A stretch of 64,000 nucleotides of DNA from Candidatus Binatia bacterium. GTDB lineage: Bacteria > Desulfobacterota > Binatia > HRBIN30. The stretch lies in NCBI GenBank assembly GCA_937925685.1, contig CALAMI010000005.1, positions 153,388 through 217,387 on the forward strand, written 5' to 3'. Shown here one piece after another: positions 27,361 through 36,210 of this stretch. Under the pieces are notes generated by a model. The model had not been told where the DNA came from. It ran no database searches and saw nothing but the letters and a program-made list of their open reading frames with translations. Within the stretch, counting starts at the first letter, position 1; each line of letters starts with the position of its first letter. The translations under genes and the position numbers were made by a program.

Positions 27361-28395
27361 TTAGAAAGTCACCACCACTTTGATCGCCGACGGATCTTGA
27401 GCGGCAGTGCGGTACGCCTTGGCCACGTCCGGGAAGCGGTAAACGTGAGTGACTACGTGCTCCGCACGAACCACCCCTTGCTGGATCAGTTGTAAGGCCT
27501 CGCGAGTATCGACCGGTCCTGCGGAATAGCTTGGAATTAGCCGGACTTCGCGGAAGTAGAGGTCATGGGTGTCCAGTGCGTAGTGCTCGCCTGCAGGTGT
27601 GCCCATGAATTGAACCACCGTACCACCGCGTGCCGCACACCGTAGTCCGAGGTCCATCGCTTCGGTTGTAGGTGGTCCGACGATCACGATGTCGCATCCA
27701 CGGCCACCTGTATAATCCATCACCGCCGAAACCAAATTGTGCTCGGTGCAGTCGACGGTATGGTCGGCTCCGAGTTCCCGCGCCTTTTCGCAGCGAACGG
27801 TTTGTAGGTCAGCTCCGATGACGCTGTGGGCTCCCCAGTGCCGGGCTAATCGCACATGCAACTGCCCCATCACCCCTAAACCGATCACCAACACCTGCGC
27901 TCCATGCACCAGTCCCGCACGGCGCAACGATTTCACGACACAGGCCAACGGCTCGATGAGAGCGCCGTCAAGGTCGGTCAGGGACTCGGGAAGCGGTAAG
28001 GTGTCCGCGCGTACGTTCAGTGCCGGCACGCGGAAGAATTCAGCCATGCCGCCCGGATCCAAGGACGTCGCACGCCAGGTCGGACATTGCACAAATTCAC
28101 CCCGGTCACAGGCGGCGCAAGAAAAGCAAGGAACGTGGTGATGGACGAAGACCCGCTTGCCAACATCGAGGTGTTCCACTCCCTCACCGACCGCCACGAC
28201 TTCCGCAACTGGTTCGTGGCCGAGGATCACAGGCGCTTTTTTGCGGATGTACCACGGTGTCACATCGCCGGAACAAATCCCGCACGCGCGGGTGCGCACG
28301 AGAAGTTCGCCGGGGCCGATACCGGGGAGCGGGACATGCTCGATACGCACGTCGAGGTAATCATACGCCTTGGCTGCACGCATCGTTGTGCTCAT
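27361..28395 (-). CDS. Zinc-dependent medium-chain alcohol dehydrogenase
   Basis: A 344-residue MDR-family dehydrogenase. Catalytic zinc ligands are Cys in RACGICSGD, HE in LGHEPVAEV and Glu in GALIEPLACV. Structural zinc Cys lie in CFSCAACDRGEFVQC. The Rossmann motif is VLVIGLGVMGQ. It resembles sorbitol/threonine dehydrogenase-like enzymes oxidising a secondary alcohol with NAD(P)+. It directly follows a second MDR gene, overlapping by ATGA, so the two probably act on related or successive substrates. The substrate is not predictable. Confidence 0.9.
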   Translation of the reverse strand: MSTTMRAAKAYDYLDVRIEHVPLPGIGPGELLVRTRACGICSGDVTPWYIRKKAPVILGHEPVAEVVAVGEGVEHLDVGKRVFVHHHVPCFSCAACDRGEFVQCPTWRATSLDPGGMAEFFRVPALNVRADTLPLPESLTDLDGALIEPLACVVKSLRRAGLVHGAQVLVIGLGVMGQLHVRLARHWGAHSVIGADLQTVRCEKARELGADHTVDCTEHNLVSAVMDYTGGRGCDIVIVGPPTTEAMDLGLRCAARGGTVVQFMGTPAGEHYALDTHDLYFREVRLIPSYSAGPVDTREALQLIQQGVVRAEHVVTHVYRFPDVAKAYRTAAQDPSAIKVVVTF

Positions 28396-29453
28396 GGCTC
28401 GATGGCAAATTTGAGGCCTCGGCCGGCCCGGTGTGCATCGAGTGCCTTGGCGAGCTCCTCGAGGGCGTAATAACCAGAGATCAGTCGTTCTCCGGCAAAG
28501 CTCGAATCGGCGAGCAGTTCGTACGCACGCCGCACCGCTCGCGGCGTGAAGTGAAACGGGCTGTGAACCCGAAGTTGATCATAGTGGAGCCGCAAAGTGT
28601 CGAAGCGGGCTTGCGTGCCTGCGGCACATCCACCGAACAAAATTACCGTGCCACCACGACGGGCAAAGTCCGGAGCCCGCTCCCATACCTCCACTTGTCC
28701 GGTACATTCGATGACCAGGTCGGCGCCCCTCCCTGCGGTCGCCGAGAGAACAGCTGCGCGTGCCTCGCTCAATCCCGAGATGAGCACGCGTTGTGCCCCC
28801 ACCCGGGAAGCGTAACGAGCCCGCTCGGGATTGCGTCCGACCACCCAAACGTTGTGAACGCCATGGGCACGCAACACCAAAACGTGAAGGAGAGCAATGG
28901 CCCCCGCTCCGATAACCACCGCCATGTCGTCGGGCCGCAAGGAAATACCCTCGAGCCCATGGGTGACACAGGATAGAGGCTCGAGTAAAGCAGCCTCTGC
29001 AAAAGAAAGAGCCCGAGGTTTCGGGTAAACATTCGCTCGAACTATGCGTGCCGGAATCTTCACGAATTCGCCGTACGCCCCAAGAACCATGGTTTCGATC
29101 ACGGTCTCACACAGGTTTTCCTGCTCCCGCGAGCAGTAGTAACAAGCATTGCAAGGCCCCGTGGGGGCGACCATCACCTCGTCGCCCTCGCGCAAGTGCT
29201 TTACCTCTCGTCCTACGGCGGAGACTTGACCGCTGAACTCATGCCCAAACCGGGTGGGCGTGGGGAACTTCGGGTGCCCGCGTAAAAACATTTTAATGTC
29301 CGTTCCACAGGTCAATGCCGCACGCACGCGCACAACGATTTCCCCTTCGTCAGGAGACGGGACAGGCAACTCGTGGAGCTCGATGCGGCCGGGTTCTTGG
29401 AGAATGTGTGCACGCACGATGTAAGCGGTATCGGTGGGGTTCGAGGTTGTCAA
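28392..29453 (-). CDS. Zinc-dependent alcohol dehydrogenase, operon partner
   Basis: A 353-residue MDR dehydrogenase. Zinc ligands: Cys in ALTCGTDIKMF, HE in RFGHEFSGQV, Glu in LLEPLSCVTHG; structural Cys in GPCNACYYCSREQENLC. The dinucleotide fold is VVIGAGAIALLHV. Sequence similarity to the downstream partner is moderate, so it is an older paralogue. It is the first gene of the pair; trmI ends 59 bases upstream on the same strand. Confidence 0.9.
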   Translation of the reverse strand: MTTSNPTDTAYIVRAHILQEPGRIELHELPVPSPDEGEIVVRVRAALTCGTDIKMFLRGHPKFPTPTRFGHEFSGQVSAVGREVKHLREGDEVMVAPTGPCNACYYCSREQENLCETVIETMVLGAYGEFVKIPARIVRANVYPKPRALSFAEAALLEPLSCVTHGLEGISLRPDDMAVVIGAGAIALLHVLVLRAHGVHNVWVVGRNPERARYASRVGAQRVLISGLSEARAAVLSATAGRGADLVIECTGQVEVWERAPDFARRGGTVILFGGCAAGTQARFDTLRLHYDQLRVHSPFHFTPRAVRRAYELLADSSFAGERLISGYYALEELAKALDAHRAGRGLKFAIEP

Positions 29454-29512
29454 CGAAGCGGGCGAATCACGACGACGTCAGGAAAGTTGCCGGAGAGCCG
29501 ACAGTTGCAGGC

Positions 29513-30322
29513 TCAACCCTCATGCGGGGAAGGTACGTGGAGCAGTCGTCGTGCCACCACCACGAAACCCGTATGAGCCACCATGCGATGCTCGGGGCGC
29601 ATGCTGCGGGCCTCGACATGCCAAAACCGTTGTAGCGTTTCGAAAACCTCGATCAGTCCAAAGGACGAATTCAACCGCAGGCTGTCGACGAGTTCCTTGA
29701 CCTGGAGCACCGTAGGCAGGTAACTCAAGAACACTCCTCCGGGACGAAGGGACTCGGTGGCGTTTTTCAGAAGGCGCCAAGGTTCGGGTAGGTCAACGAC
29801 AATACGGTCCACGTCCCGCTCTTCGATGCCGGCAAACACATCAGCAATTTTGAGTTCCCAGTGCGGCACGGCACCGAGGAAAATCTCCACGTTTCTGCGC
29901 GCCCGTGCTGCGAAGTCCTGCCGCACTTCGTACGATACCAGGCGGCCGTGGGGCGCAATGGCTTGCAGCAACGCAATCGTGAGGGCACCCGGACCAACAC
30001 CAACTTCGACCACGTGGGCCCCGGGGTAAAAGTCCCCCCAGAGCAGCATGGGGCCAATGTCCTTCGGGTAAATTGGTTGCGCTTGCCGTGGCAAATTGGG
30101 GATAAATTGGGCAAAGGTCGGGCGCACCAGAACGAAGGCCTCGCCAGCCGAGTTGTATACCGTGTGCCCTTCACGCAAGCCGATTAGGTGGTCTGCCCAG
30201 AAAAACCCGTTGCGAATGTGGACTCGCTTGCCTGGGATGAGCTGTCTCATGTATTGGCGCTGCTTGCAGTCTACGAAAAGGACGTGTTCTCCCTCCTGCA
30301 ACCGGCCGGATGCACGCTGCAT
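29513..30322 (-). CDS. trmI: tRNA (adenine-58-N1)-methyltransferase
   Basis: A 269-residue TrmI-family enzyme that makes m1A58 in the T-loop of tRNA. I chose ATG at 30322 because GGAGGGGAAAG immediately precedes it; a longer frame would run into the ttuA-like gene. The N-terminal beta domain has HIRNGFFWADHLIGLREG. The SAM site is VVEVGVGPGALTIALLQAI, and the catalytic-loop motif is VVDLPEPWRLLKNA. Next to it is a TtuA-like thiolase; in thermophiles m1A58 promotes s2T54 formation by TtuA, so the pairing is functionally coherent. Confidence 0.92.
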   Translation of the reverse strand: MQRASGRLQEGEHVLFVDCKQRQYMRQLIPGKRVHIRNGFFWADHLIGLREGHTVYNSAGEAFVLVRPTFAQFIPNLPRQAQPIYPKDIGPMLLWGDFYPGAHVVEVGVGPGALTIALLQAIAPHGRLVSYEVRQDFAARARRNVEIFLGAVPHWELKIADVFAGIEERDVDRIVVDLPEPWRLLKNATESLRPGGVFLSYLPTVLQVKELVDSLRLNSSFGLIEVFETLQRFWHVEARSMRPEHRMVAHTGFVVVARRLLHVPSPHEG

Positions 30323-30348
30323 TCTTTCCCCTCCACCAGGATGCGCGA

Positions 30349-31308
30349 CTAGGACGAGGTCTGAGCTAGCGGTCGTACCCCCTGGCGTTTCGCCGCCACT
30401 TCGTCGAGCAAGCTGCAAAAGCGACACACGGGACGATGGGATGGCAGACCACAACGGCTGCAGGTTGTTGGCGCCTCAAGATTACCGGCAAACAACTGCG
30501 AGCGCGCGCGGCGATAGAACTCCAACACGAAGTTTTGCTTGGTTCCCGGCATTTCTGCCTCGAGGCGTTGCAAAACGTCCTTGTAAAGCAGTTGGGACGC
30601 TCCGGCCGCGTTTGGGCATTCCTCGATCACGTAGTCGATCCTTCTCAGGAAGGCGTACACCGCGGTCTCATATTCGCTGAGGCGGAAGAGAGGTTTGACC
30701 TTGCGGGCGAATTTTTCGTGCGAGGGAGCAAGAACAGGGGACTGCCTGGCAAGGTAGTTCATGTCCCACCGCAGGACATTTCCTAGAAGACGGGCTGCTT
30801 CATCGTCGAGGTTGTGCCCCGTGGCGACAACTGGGAAACCGTGCTCCATCGCTATCCGATCGAAATGATGGCGCTTTGCCGTACCGCATGCGGAGCAAGC
30901 GGGGCGCCGCGTGAGACCAACGACATCGGCGATCGCATGGCCCTCGGCGCCAAAGTCAACCTGTAGCAGGGGCAAGCCACGCTCACGGGCAAAGGCCTCA
31001 GTTTTCGTCCGCGAGAGAACGGAGTACGCCCCAATGCCAAGATTGAGATGAAGCCCGGTGGTGCGGTAGCCTAGAAGCTGAAGAACATCCCAGAGAGCCA
31101 AACTGTCTTTCCCGCCAGAGACGGCAACCAGTACGGGCTCTTCCCGGCTGAACATTCGCTCGCCGTCAATGGCGCGCTGGACTTGTCGTTGAAAGTAGAG
31201 CAGGAAGCAGTCACGGCAGAAAGCAGTGTGGTGGGAGTGCAACTGCACTACCGCAGGGTTACGGCAGCGTTTGCACTTCGGTTTGTGACCAGGTCGAGTC
31301 GCGCTCAT
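30349..31308 (-). CDS. ttuA: TtuA/TtcA-family tRNA thiolation enzyme
   Basis: A 319-residue PP-loop ATPase. It has an N-terminal zinc finger (CKRC at 12-15, CRDC at 31-34), the PP-loop SGGKDS at 64-69, three cluster-type Cys (C138 and C141 in ACSACG, C231 in EECPNA), GHNLDDEA, and a C-terminal zinc finger (CSRCG...CRFC). Two zinc fingers flanking a three-Cys cluster is the TtuA/Ncs6 layout, distinguishing it from TtcA. TtuA 2-thiolates T54 of tRNA using sulfur from the ubiquitin-like TtuB. A TtuB/ThiS-like gene lies 1.5 kb upstream on the same strand and trmI lies 26 bases downstream. Confidence 0.88.
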   Translation of the reverse strand: MSATRPGHKPKCKRCRNPAVVQLHSHHTAFCRDCFLLYFQRQVQRAIDGERMFSREEPVLVAVSGGKDSLALWDVLQLLGYRTTGLHLNLGIGAYSVLSRTKTEAFARERGLPLLQVDFGAEGHAIADVVGLTRRPACSACGTAKRHHFDRIAMEHGFPVVATGHNLDDEAARLLGNVLRWDMNYLARQSPVLAPSHEKFARKVKPLFRLSEYETAVYAFLRRIDYVIEECPNAAGASQLLYKDVLQRLEAEMPGTKQNFVLEFYRRARSQLFAGNLEAPTTCSRCGLPSHRPVCRFCSLLDEVAAKRQGVRPLAQTSS

Positions 31309-31348
31309 GAAGAATCTTTATAGGATGCTCCACGAATTCAGCCAGTGG

Positions 31349-32614
31349 TCACAAGGTGAATCGCGCGAAACGGGTAAGCCCCTGGCATCCAAGCAGGGCA
31401 ACGCGAACGGCGAGGACGATTTCGTCAATGGTGATTCGTCTATCGCCATTGCGGTCGCCAGCCGAACACAGTGTCTGCTGAGTGTGCTCGAGGGCGATGT
31501 TCACCAATAAAACGATCTCGTCGACAGTCACCGAGCCATCTTCGTTACAGTCCCCGGAACAGGAAACGGCAGTTGGAGTTGGCGTGGGTAACATCACAGT
31601 CGGGGTGACGCTCGCGGTCGGCCACAGGGTAGCACGCGCCGTGGGGGTAGGTGTGGCGGTGCGCGTTGGTGTCGGAGAGGGAGAGTCAAGGGCCGGGTAG
31701 AGCACGTCGCGACCAGCGATGTCGTCAGGGGCAAGGCTTGGATTTCGCAGACGCCGCAGCAAGTTCAGCAAGCTGGCAGGGTCTGTCTGCGAAAGTCCGC
31801 CCCACATAAGTGGCATGGCAGCGATCGGTGGGTTCCTTGGATTTGGCCAGATCTGCAGGTCGCGGAACGGATCACGCGGATCGATTACCATCACGTTCAA
31901 CGGATCGCTGTCGGTATCGAGAAAGCGTCCTTCGTTTGGATGTCCTAAGCCGATTGCGTGTCCGACCTCGTGGGTGATCAATACCTGGAACGCTGCTGCA
32001 AGGATGTCTAGCGGCTGCCCGATAGCCATGAGTGCGCGCGCGGCTTCGGCAACGCGGTCGCGGTTGATCGTGATATCCGCTCCCTCGATCACGTTCCCCG
32101 GGAGAGAGAGTCCATTGGTAAGCAAACGATCGGCATCGTACCGCCAAGTAGCGGCGGTCCAGCCGAAAAACGTTCCGGCCTCACCAACGTAGAGGTCGAT
32201 TTCAAACCCCTCTCGCGGAGAACCAGGAACCACTAGGGCATCGAACACGATCTCGAATCGTAAAGCGCCGTGTTCCCATGCTCGGACGCCATCTTGGACA
32301 ACGCGGCGGGAAAGCTCCTGGAGTGTTAGCACGTCGATACCGTAATGGCGGGCTACTTCCTCCGCGATGCCTAGCTGAGCCAACAAGTCAGGGGCTACGC
32401 CAACTTGGATAGCATCGCCGAGGCTTGGCTCGTGTGCCTGACGCGGAGGTGCCGCATTCCAACGAGCAGCGAAGGCGGCAGCCTCGTCAGCCGGCAGGTC
32501 GGTGCGGTCGTTGAAGAGGCTGAACCCGACAGCCGGTGCCCGAAGGAGGAGAAGGGCGATACAGGACAGGGGTACGGTAAGCACTTGGCAGCACTGCCTC
32601 GCCTTCCGCGCCAT
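31349..32614 (-). CDS. Secreted matrixin-type metalloprotease with dockerin-like tail
   Basis: A 421-residue protein from ATG 32614, chosen because it gives a signal peptide (VLTVPLSCIALLLLRAPAVG). The zinc site is HEVGHAIGLGHP (HExxHxxGxxH, matrixin/metzincin), with a downstream Met in APDDIAGRDVLYP-type context. A Thr/Pro linker (SPTPTRTATPTPTARAT) leads to a C-terminal dockerin-like pair: CSGDCNEDGSVTVDEIVLLV and GDRNGDRRITIDEIVLAV. It sits between the sulfur-carrier gene and the tRNA thiolase gene, but being secreted it is probably functionally unrelated to them. Confidence 0.88.
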   Translation of the reverse strand: MARKARQCCQVLTVPLSCIALLLLRAPAVGFSLFNDRTDLPADEAAAFAARWNAAPPRQAHEPSLGDAIQVGVAPDLLAQLGIAEEVARHYGIDVLTLQELSRRVVQDGVRAWEHGALRFEIVFDALVVPGSPREGFEIDLYVGEAGTFFGWTAATWRYDADRLLTNGLSLPGNVIEGADITINRDRVAEAARALMAIGQPLDILAAAFQVLITHEVGHAIGLGHPNEGRFLDTDSDPLNVMVIDPRDPFRDLQIWPNPRNPPIAAMPLMWGGLSQTDPASLLNLLRRLRNPSLAPDDIAGRDVLYPALDSPSPTPTRTATPTPTARATLWPTASVTPTVMLPTPTPTAVSCSGDCNEDGSVTVDEIVLLVNIALEHTQQTLCSAGDRNGDRRITIDEIVLAVRVALLGCQGLTRFARFTL

Positions 32615-32834
32615 GTTCGTAAATTTACCTGCCTCTTCGACCAAAGGCAAAACACAAAAGTTGATTGGCGCGGTTGCTAGGACATGAGCGGTCATGACCG
32701 TGCGCCGGAGTCGTTGCCAGATGGCACGCATCGGCCGAGAAACCGCCGAAGTCTTAGGCTTTCCGGGCAATTCGTTCCACCCTGTTCCGGCCTGGCGGGG
32801 GCTTGCAAGTGTCAACCGGTGAGGGAGTCCGCGG

Positions 32835-33092
32835 TCAGCACAGCGGGTTCCGCTTCCGTGCGCCGCCAGAAATCACCCGACGAATCTCCACCGTATCACT
32901 ATCGTTCACCACGTCTTCCGTGGTGAGCATTTCGTCGTCGCGGATCACGAGCACGGTTCCTGGCAGCAGCTGCAGTTCGCGTAATAAATCCCCCACGCGA
33001 CAGCCCCCACGAAGTTCTACTTCCTCGCGGCTTGGAAGGAGCACCACACGCACGGCAATCAACCTGGTAGAGGCTAGGGGCTCGGGAGTCAA
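32835..33092 (-). CDS. ThiS/TtuB-like ubiquitin-fold sulfur carrier with C-terminal extension
   Basis: An 85-residue beta-grasp protein, starting at TTG 33092 or an internal TTG/GTG about 10 codons later. The pattern VRVVLLPSREEVELRGG, VGDLLRELQLLPGTVLVIRD, LTTEDVVNDSDTVEIRRVISGG is that of ThiS/MoaD/TtuB. The usual terminal Gly-Gly is present but followed by eight residues (ARKRNPLC). In QbsE-type carriers a C-terminal tail must be cut off before activation; here that is an inference. It is the probable sulfur donor for the nearby TtuA-like enzyme. No E1-like activase is in the window. Confidence 0.78.
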   Translation of the reverse strand: MTPEPLASTRLIAVRVVLLPSREEVELRGGCRVGDLLRELQLLPGTVLVIRDDEMLTTEDVVNDSDTVEIRRVISGGARKRNPLC

Positions 33093-33475
33093 TACAAAGT
33101 ACGAGGCGAGGGAGAGATCGCCACTTCGGGGGCATCGCTGGCACGGCAGTTTGCGGGCGTCCTCGAAAACGAGAACTCATCTAGGCTGGAGTCGTACTGG
33201 CCTTCGTGGCTACCAGAAAGCGCCGGAGAGCCGGTGAAGGATGCGGAACCGGGGGAAAGAGAGACTCCTGTGTCCGCTTGGGTCGGGGTCGGGAGCGGAA
33301 ACCCAGCAGTTCCACGGGATAGCTTTCTGGTTTCTGCAGTCTTCCCCTTCCATGGAGCGCCCATAGCACCGTGGTGAGGGGCTTGGGTGGTGAGCCCCGT
33401 TCTGTGTCGAGGCACTGTCACCTGGCAAACCCAGGGAGGCGGTTAGACATAGGAAATGCTCTACAAGGTGCAAGC
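33093..33475. other. Intergenic region, no supported gene
   Basis: About 380 bases lie between the Nudix gene and the sulfur-carrier gene, both on the minus strand. Overlapping open frames on the minus strand are Pro/Ser/Thr/Gly-rich with no domain and no ribosome site. I found no tRNA cloverleaf or strong terminator. The promoter of the carrier gene should lie here. Confidence 0.5.
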
Positions 33476-34132
33476 TTAGAACGGTGTAGCCTCTGGGGTC
33501 TCGATCCGTTCCACGAAGCTCCACAGAATACGGTGAGTCAGCCCCCAAATCGTGTAACCTTGAAATTCAACCGCGGGTAATGGCCCTAACTCCGGGGATT
33601 GTGGGTGTCGGTAGTCGGTCGAATTGTGCCGCAGCGCAGCCAACGGGATCCACAGCGCTGTTTGCACTTCGCGGGAATTGGGAACCGGCTGCACTGGCTG
33701 GCGCAACCCGAACACGATGGGACGGATAACGAGATCCAAGTGCCGACCATGGGCAACGGCACGAACTTCGTCGAGTTCGCCCAGGACCTGGCCAACACGT
33801 TCCAGGTCGATGCCGACTTCCTCCCTCGTCTCACGCACCGCGGTGGACAGTAAATCCGGGTCATCAGGTTGCTGCCGTCCACCAGGAAGAGCCATGTGGC
33901 CCGACCACGGGTCGCCGCTACGGTGGGCGCGATGAATGGCAAGAAATTCGCCGCCTGCCTTGCCATCGCGGAGCAGGAGAGCGACCGCGGCACGGGGAAG
34001 GCCAGGTGGGTCGCTGATCACCTGGCAAACCTGCCCGCGGAGTCGGCGTGCAATTAGCTCCATGCTCCACTGGATAGTGCCCCTTTGCGCTGGTTCTATG
34101 GTGGGTGCTTGGCCGCGCTTCGGCGAATTCAT
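33476..34132 (-). CDS. Nudix hydrolase, CoA pyrophosphatase type
   Basis: A 218-residue protein from ATG 34132; a shorter start at 34063 (MELIARRLRG) is equally possible. The Nudix box reads GGRQQPDDPDLLSTAVRETR then EEVGID, with the catalytic REXXEE core. The preceding motif (HRSGDPWSGHMALPGG) is the pattern upstream of the box in NudL/YeaB CoA diphosphatases, which split CoA into phosphopantetheine and ADP. Two CoaX genes elsewhere in the window make the CoA pool a recurring theme. It is transcribed divergently from rpoZ. Confidence 0.87.
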   Translation of the reverse strand: MNSPKRGQAPTIEPAQRGTIQWSMELIARRLRGQVCQVISDPPGLPRAAVALLLRDGKAGGEFLAIHRAHRSGDPWSGHMALPGGRQQPDDPDLLSTAVRETREEVGIDLERVGQVLGELDEVRAVAHGRHLDLVIRPIVFGLRQPVQPVPNSREVQTALWIPLAALRHNSTDYRHPQSPELGPLPAVEFQGYTIWGLTHRILWSFVERIETPEATPF

Positions 34133-34412
34133 GGCCTCGAAAACTAACGCACGCCCCGAATTTCGCCACACTCACGGCTGCAAATCCTGGTCATGACCCT
34201 TGAACGAGGTTGCCTTCCGACCTGGGGTGGCGTTCGTCGGTTGTGGCGTACCTTGTGCTCGTCGGGGTGCGGGTTTTTCGTCGGACGGCGACAGGGTTCA
34301 GCGCTCATCTGCGTTTCTTGCGATGGGACTGGGTTCCCTGGGATCCCTACCAGTGGGTCAGGCGTTTCGCTAAACGAGAGCCTTGTCCGAGTAACAGAGG
34401 AGGAGATTCCCC

Positions 34413-34613
34413 ATGGCACGCATCACTGTTGAAGACTGCTTGAATCAGGTTCCCAACCGTTTTGAACTGGCTTTGCTTGCTGCTCGTCGGGCGAAAATGT
34501 TGCTTAAGGGTGCGCGCCCGTTGGTGGAATCGGAGAATAAGGAGATTGTCACCGCGTTACGGGAAGTTGCGGCGGGGCGAGTAGGGCGCCGCTACTCGGT
34601 AGAGGGTCGCTAA
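34413..34613 (+). CDS. rpoZ: RNA polymerase omega subunit
   Basis: A 66-residue omega subunit. It starts [20 protein letters not shown] and has the expected [18 protein letters not shown] helix and the [14 protein letters not shown] segment that packs around the beta-prime tail. GAGGAGGAG precedes the ATG at good spacing. It is followed by dnaJ; gmk and relA/spoT, common rpoZ neighbours, are not adjacent. Confidence 0.95.
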   Translation: MARITVEDCLNQVPNRFELALLAARRAKMLLKGARPLVESENKEIVTALREVAAGRVGRRYSVEGR

Positions 34614-34693
34614 CAATCGCTGGTGCGTGTTCGACCCGGGGGGCGGCGATGTCGCGTGGGTGGCGACTAACCAGAGGCGGATGATTTTTTCCG

Positions 34694-35815
34694 ATGCCGG
34701 AGAAGGACCTCTATGCCATTCTCGGCGTTCCGCGGAACGCCAGCCAAGAGGAGATCAAACGCGCTTATCGTAAGCTGGCGCGACGCTATCACCCCGACGT
34801 GAATCCGGGCAACAGAGAGGCGGAGGAAAAGTTCAAGGACATCTCTGAGGCCCACGAAATTCTCAGCGACCCGGAGAAGCGTAAACTCTACGATGAGTTT
34901 GGAATGGCTGGGCTACAGGCGGGCTTTGACGCAGAGCGGGCCCGGGCGTACGAGCAGTGGCAGCGGGCGCAACAAGAGTCCGCTCGCAGCTTTAGGGGTG
35001 GGTTTGGGCGATTCGAGAGTTTCGAAGACATTTTCAGCGATCTCTTCGGCGAACGAGCTCGACCAGGGCCGCGGCCAGGGGCCGACCTGGAGACCGAGGT
35101 GGAAATCGATTTGCTCGATGCCATCCGGGGGCACACGATGGAGATTTCATTGCAACGCCCCGAAATTTGCAGCGCCTGTCAAGGGTCAGGGGAGGATACG
35201 GCGGGTGCCATCGCTTGCAGCGAATGCCTTGGTAGCGGGCGAATTCAGGTGGCGAGGGGACCCGTTCGGTTTTCGCGGACCTGCCCTCGTTGCGCAGGCT
35301 CGGGGCGCATCTCGACAAGGGCGTGTCCCTCGTGTGCCGGTGCAGGGCAGACCGTACGAACCGAACGTTTACAGGTGCGAGTCCCTCCTGGAGTGGACGA
35401 CGGCTCGCGGGTCCGGCTCCCGGGTAAAGGAGCGCCAGGGGCTCACGGTGGGCCCCCGGGTGACTTGTACCTGCGTGTGCGCATCCGGCCGCATCCGCTT
35501 TTGGAGCGGCGAGGCGATGACTTGTACATGAACGTTCCCATTTCCGTCCTTGAAGCGGTCGCGGGTGCCGCGATCACTGTACCGAGTCCGACGGGCGGAA
35601 ACCTGCGGGTGCAGGTGCCCGCTGGAAGCCAAAGTGGAAAGCTGTTGCGGATTCGCGGGCGGGGTGTCCCACATTTGCACGGAGGTGGCGCGGGCGACCT
35701 CTACTTGCGGTTGATGATTCACGTGCCAGCCCAAGACACCCCAGCGGTGCGGGAAGCGGCGCGAGCGTTGGAGGAACATATGCTCCCGCACCCACGAGAG
35801 CAGCTGAAGCTTTGA
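34694..35815 (+). CDS. dnaJ: DnaJ co-chaperone
   Basis: A 373-residue type I J-protein. J domain with HPD in [11 protein letters not shown], Gly/Phe-rich region ([20 protein letters not shown]), four CxxCxGxG zinc repeats ([32 protein letters not shown]), then C-terminal substrate-binding domains ending with [12 protein letters not shown]. It stimulates DnaK and delivers substrates. A CbpM-like adaptor and an rpoH-type sigma factor follow on the same strand, so chaperone and sigma feedback are encoded together. dnaK and grpE are not in the window. Confidence 0.96.
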   Translation: MPEKDLYAILGVPRNASQEEIKRAYRKLARRYHPDVNPGNREAEEKFKDISEAHEILSDPEKRKLYDEFGMAGLQAGFDAERARAYEQWQRAQQESARSFRGGFGRFESFEDIFSDLFGERARPGPRPGADLETEVEIDLLDAIRGHTMEISLQRPEICSACQGSGEDTAGAIACSECLGSGRIQVARGPVRFSRTCPRCAGSGRISTRACPSCAGAGQTVRTERLQVRVPPGVDDGSRVRLPGKGAPGAHGGPPGDLYLRVRIRPHPLLERRGDDLYMNVPISVLEAVAGAAITVPSPTGGNLRVQVPAGSQSGKLLRIRGRGVPHLHGGGAGDLYLRLMIHVPAQDTPAVREAARALEEHMLPHPREQLKL

Positions 35816-35828
35816 GGATCTTGCGCCG

Positions 35829-36137
35829 ATGCATCGGTATTTGCGCTTGGAAGAAGTACTCCGTGATCTCGAAGTCGATCGGGAGTTCATCCACGTGCTG
35901 GAAGTGGAAGAGATTATTCACCCGAAGCTTTCCTTGGAGGGGGAGACGGTGTTGTCTGCTGAGGACGTGGAGCGGGTGCGGCTAGCGCGTGTGCTGATGC
36001 AGGATCTCGAGGTGAACTTGGCGGGCGTAGAGGTGGTCCTGCATTTGCGCGAAGAACTCCTGTCCTTGCAGAGGCAATTTGGCGAAATCCTCGAGGAGCT
36101 CGTGCAAGAGCTGCGTAAGGAATTGAGCAAGCGCTGA
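35829..36137 (+). CDS. CbpM/MerR-like chaperone modulator
   Basis: A 102-residue protein with a MerR/CbpM-type pattern: RYLRLEEVLRDLEVDREFIHV (helix-turn-helix-like), ETVLSAEDVERVRLARVLMQ, then DLEVNLAGVEVVLHLREELL and a coiled-coil C-terminus. CbpM binds and inhibits the J domain of CbpA, and MerR-like HspR represses dnaK operons. Its position 13 bases after dnaJ favours a J-domain modulator. The absence of a strong basic recognition helix makes DNA binding less likely. It is cytoplasmic. Confidence 0.8.
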   Translation: MHRYLRLEEVLRDLEVDREFIHVLEVEEIIHPKLSLEGETVLSAEDVERVRLARVLMQDLEVNLAGVEVVLHLREELLSLQRQFGEILEELVQELRKELSKR

Positions 36138-36210
36138 AGGTCGCGTGTACGCGGGCCACCTTGGTGAACTTGCCGCCTAGCTAGAAAGCGGATACGTTGC
36201 CATCGCGTCC

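Noticed and set aside
33089..33421. 110-codon minus-strand frame upstream of the sulfur carrier
   Set aside because: Ser/Pro/Thr-rich without pattern; overlaps several other equally open frames; its end overlaps the carrier's start.
34172..34412. Possible CIRCE or heat-shock operator upstream of rpoZ/dnaJ
   Set aside because: No TTAGCACTC-N9-GAGTGCTAA-like inverted repeat found.
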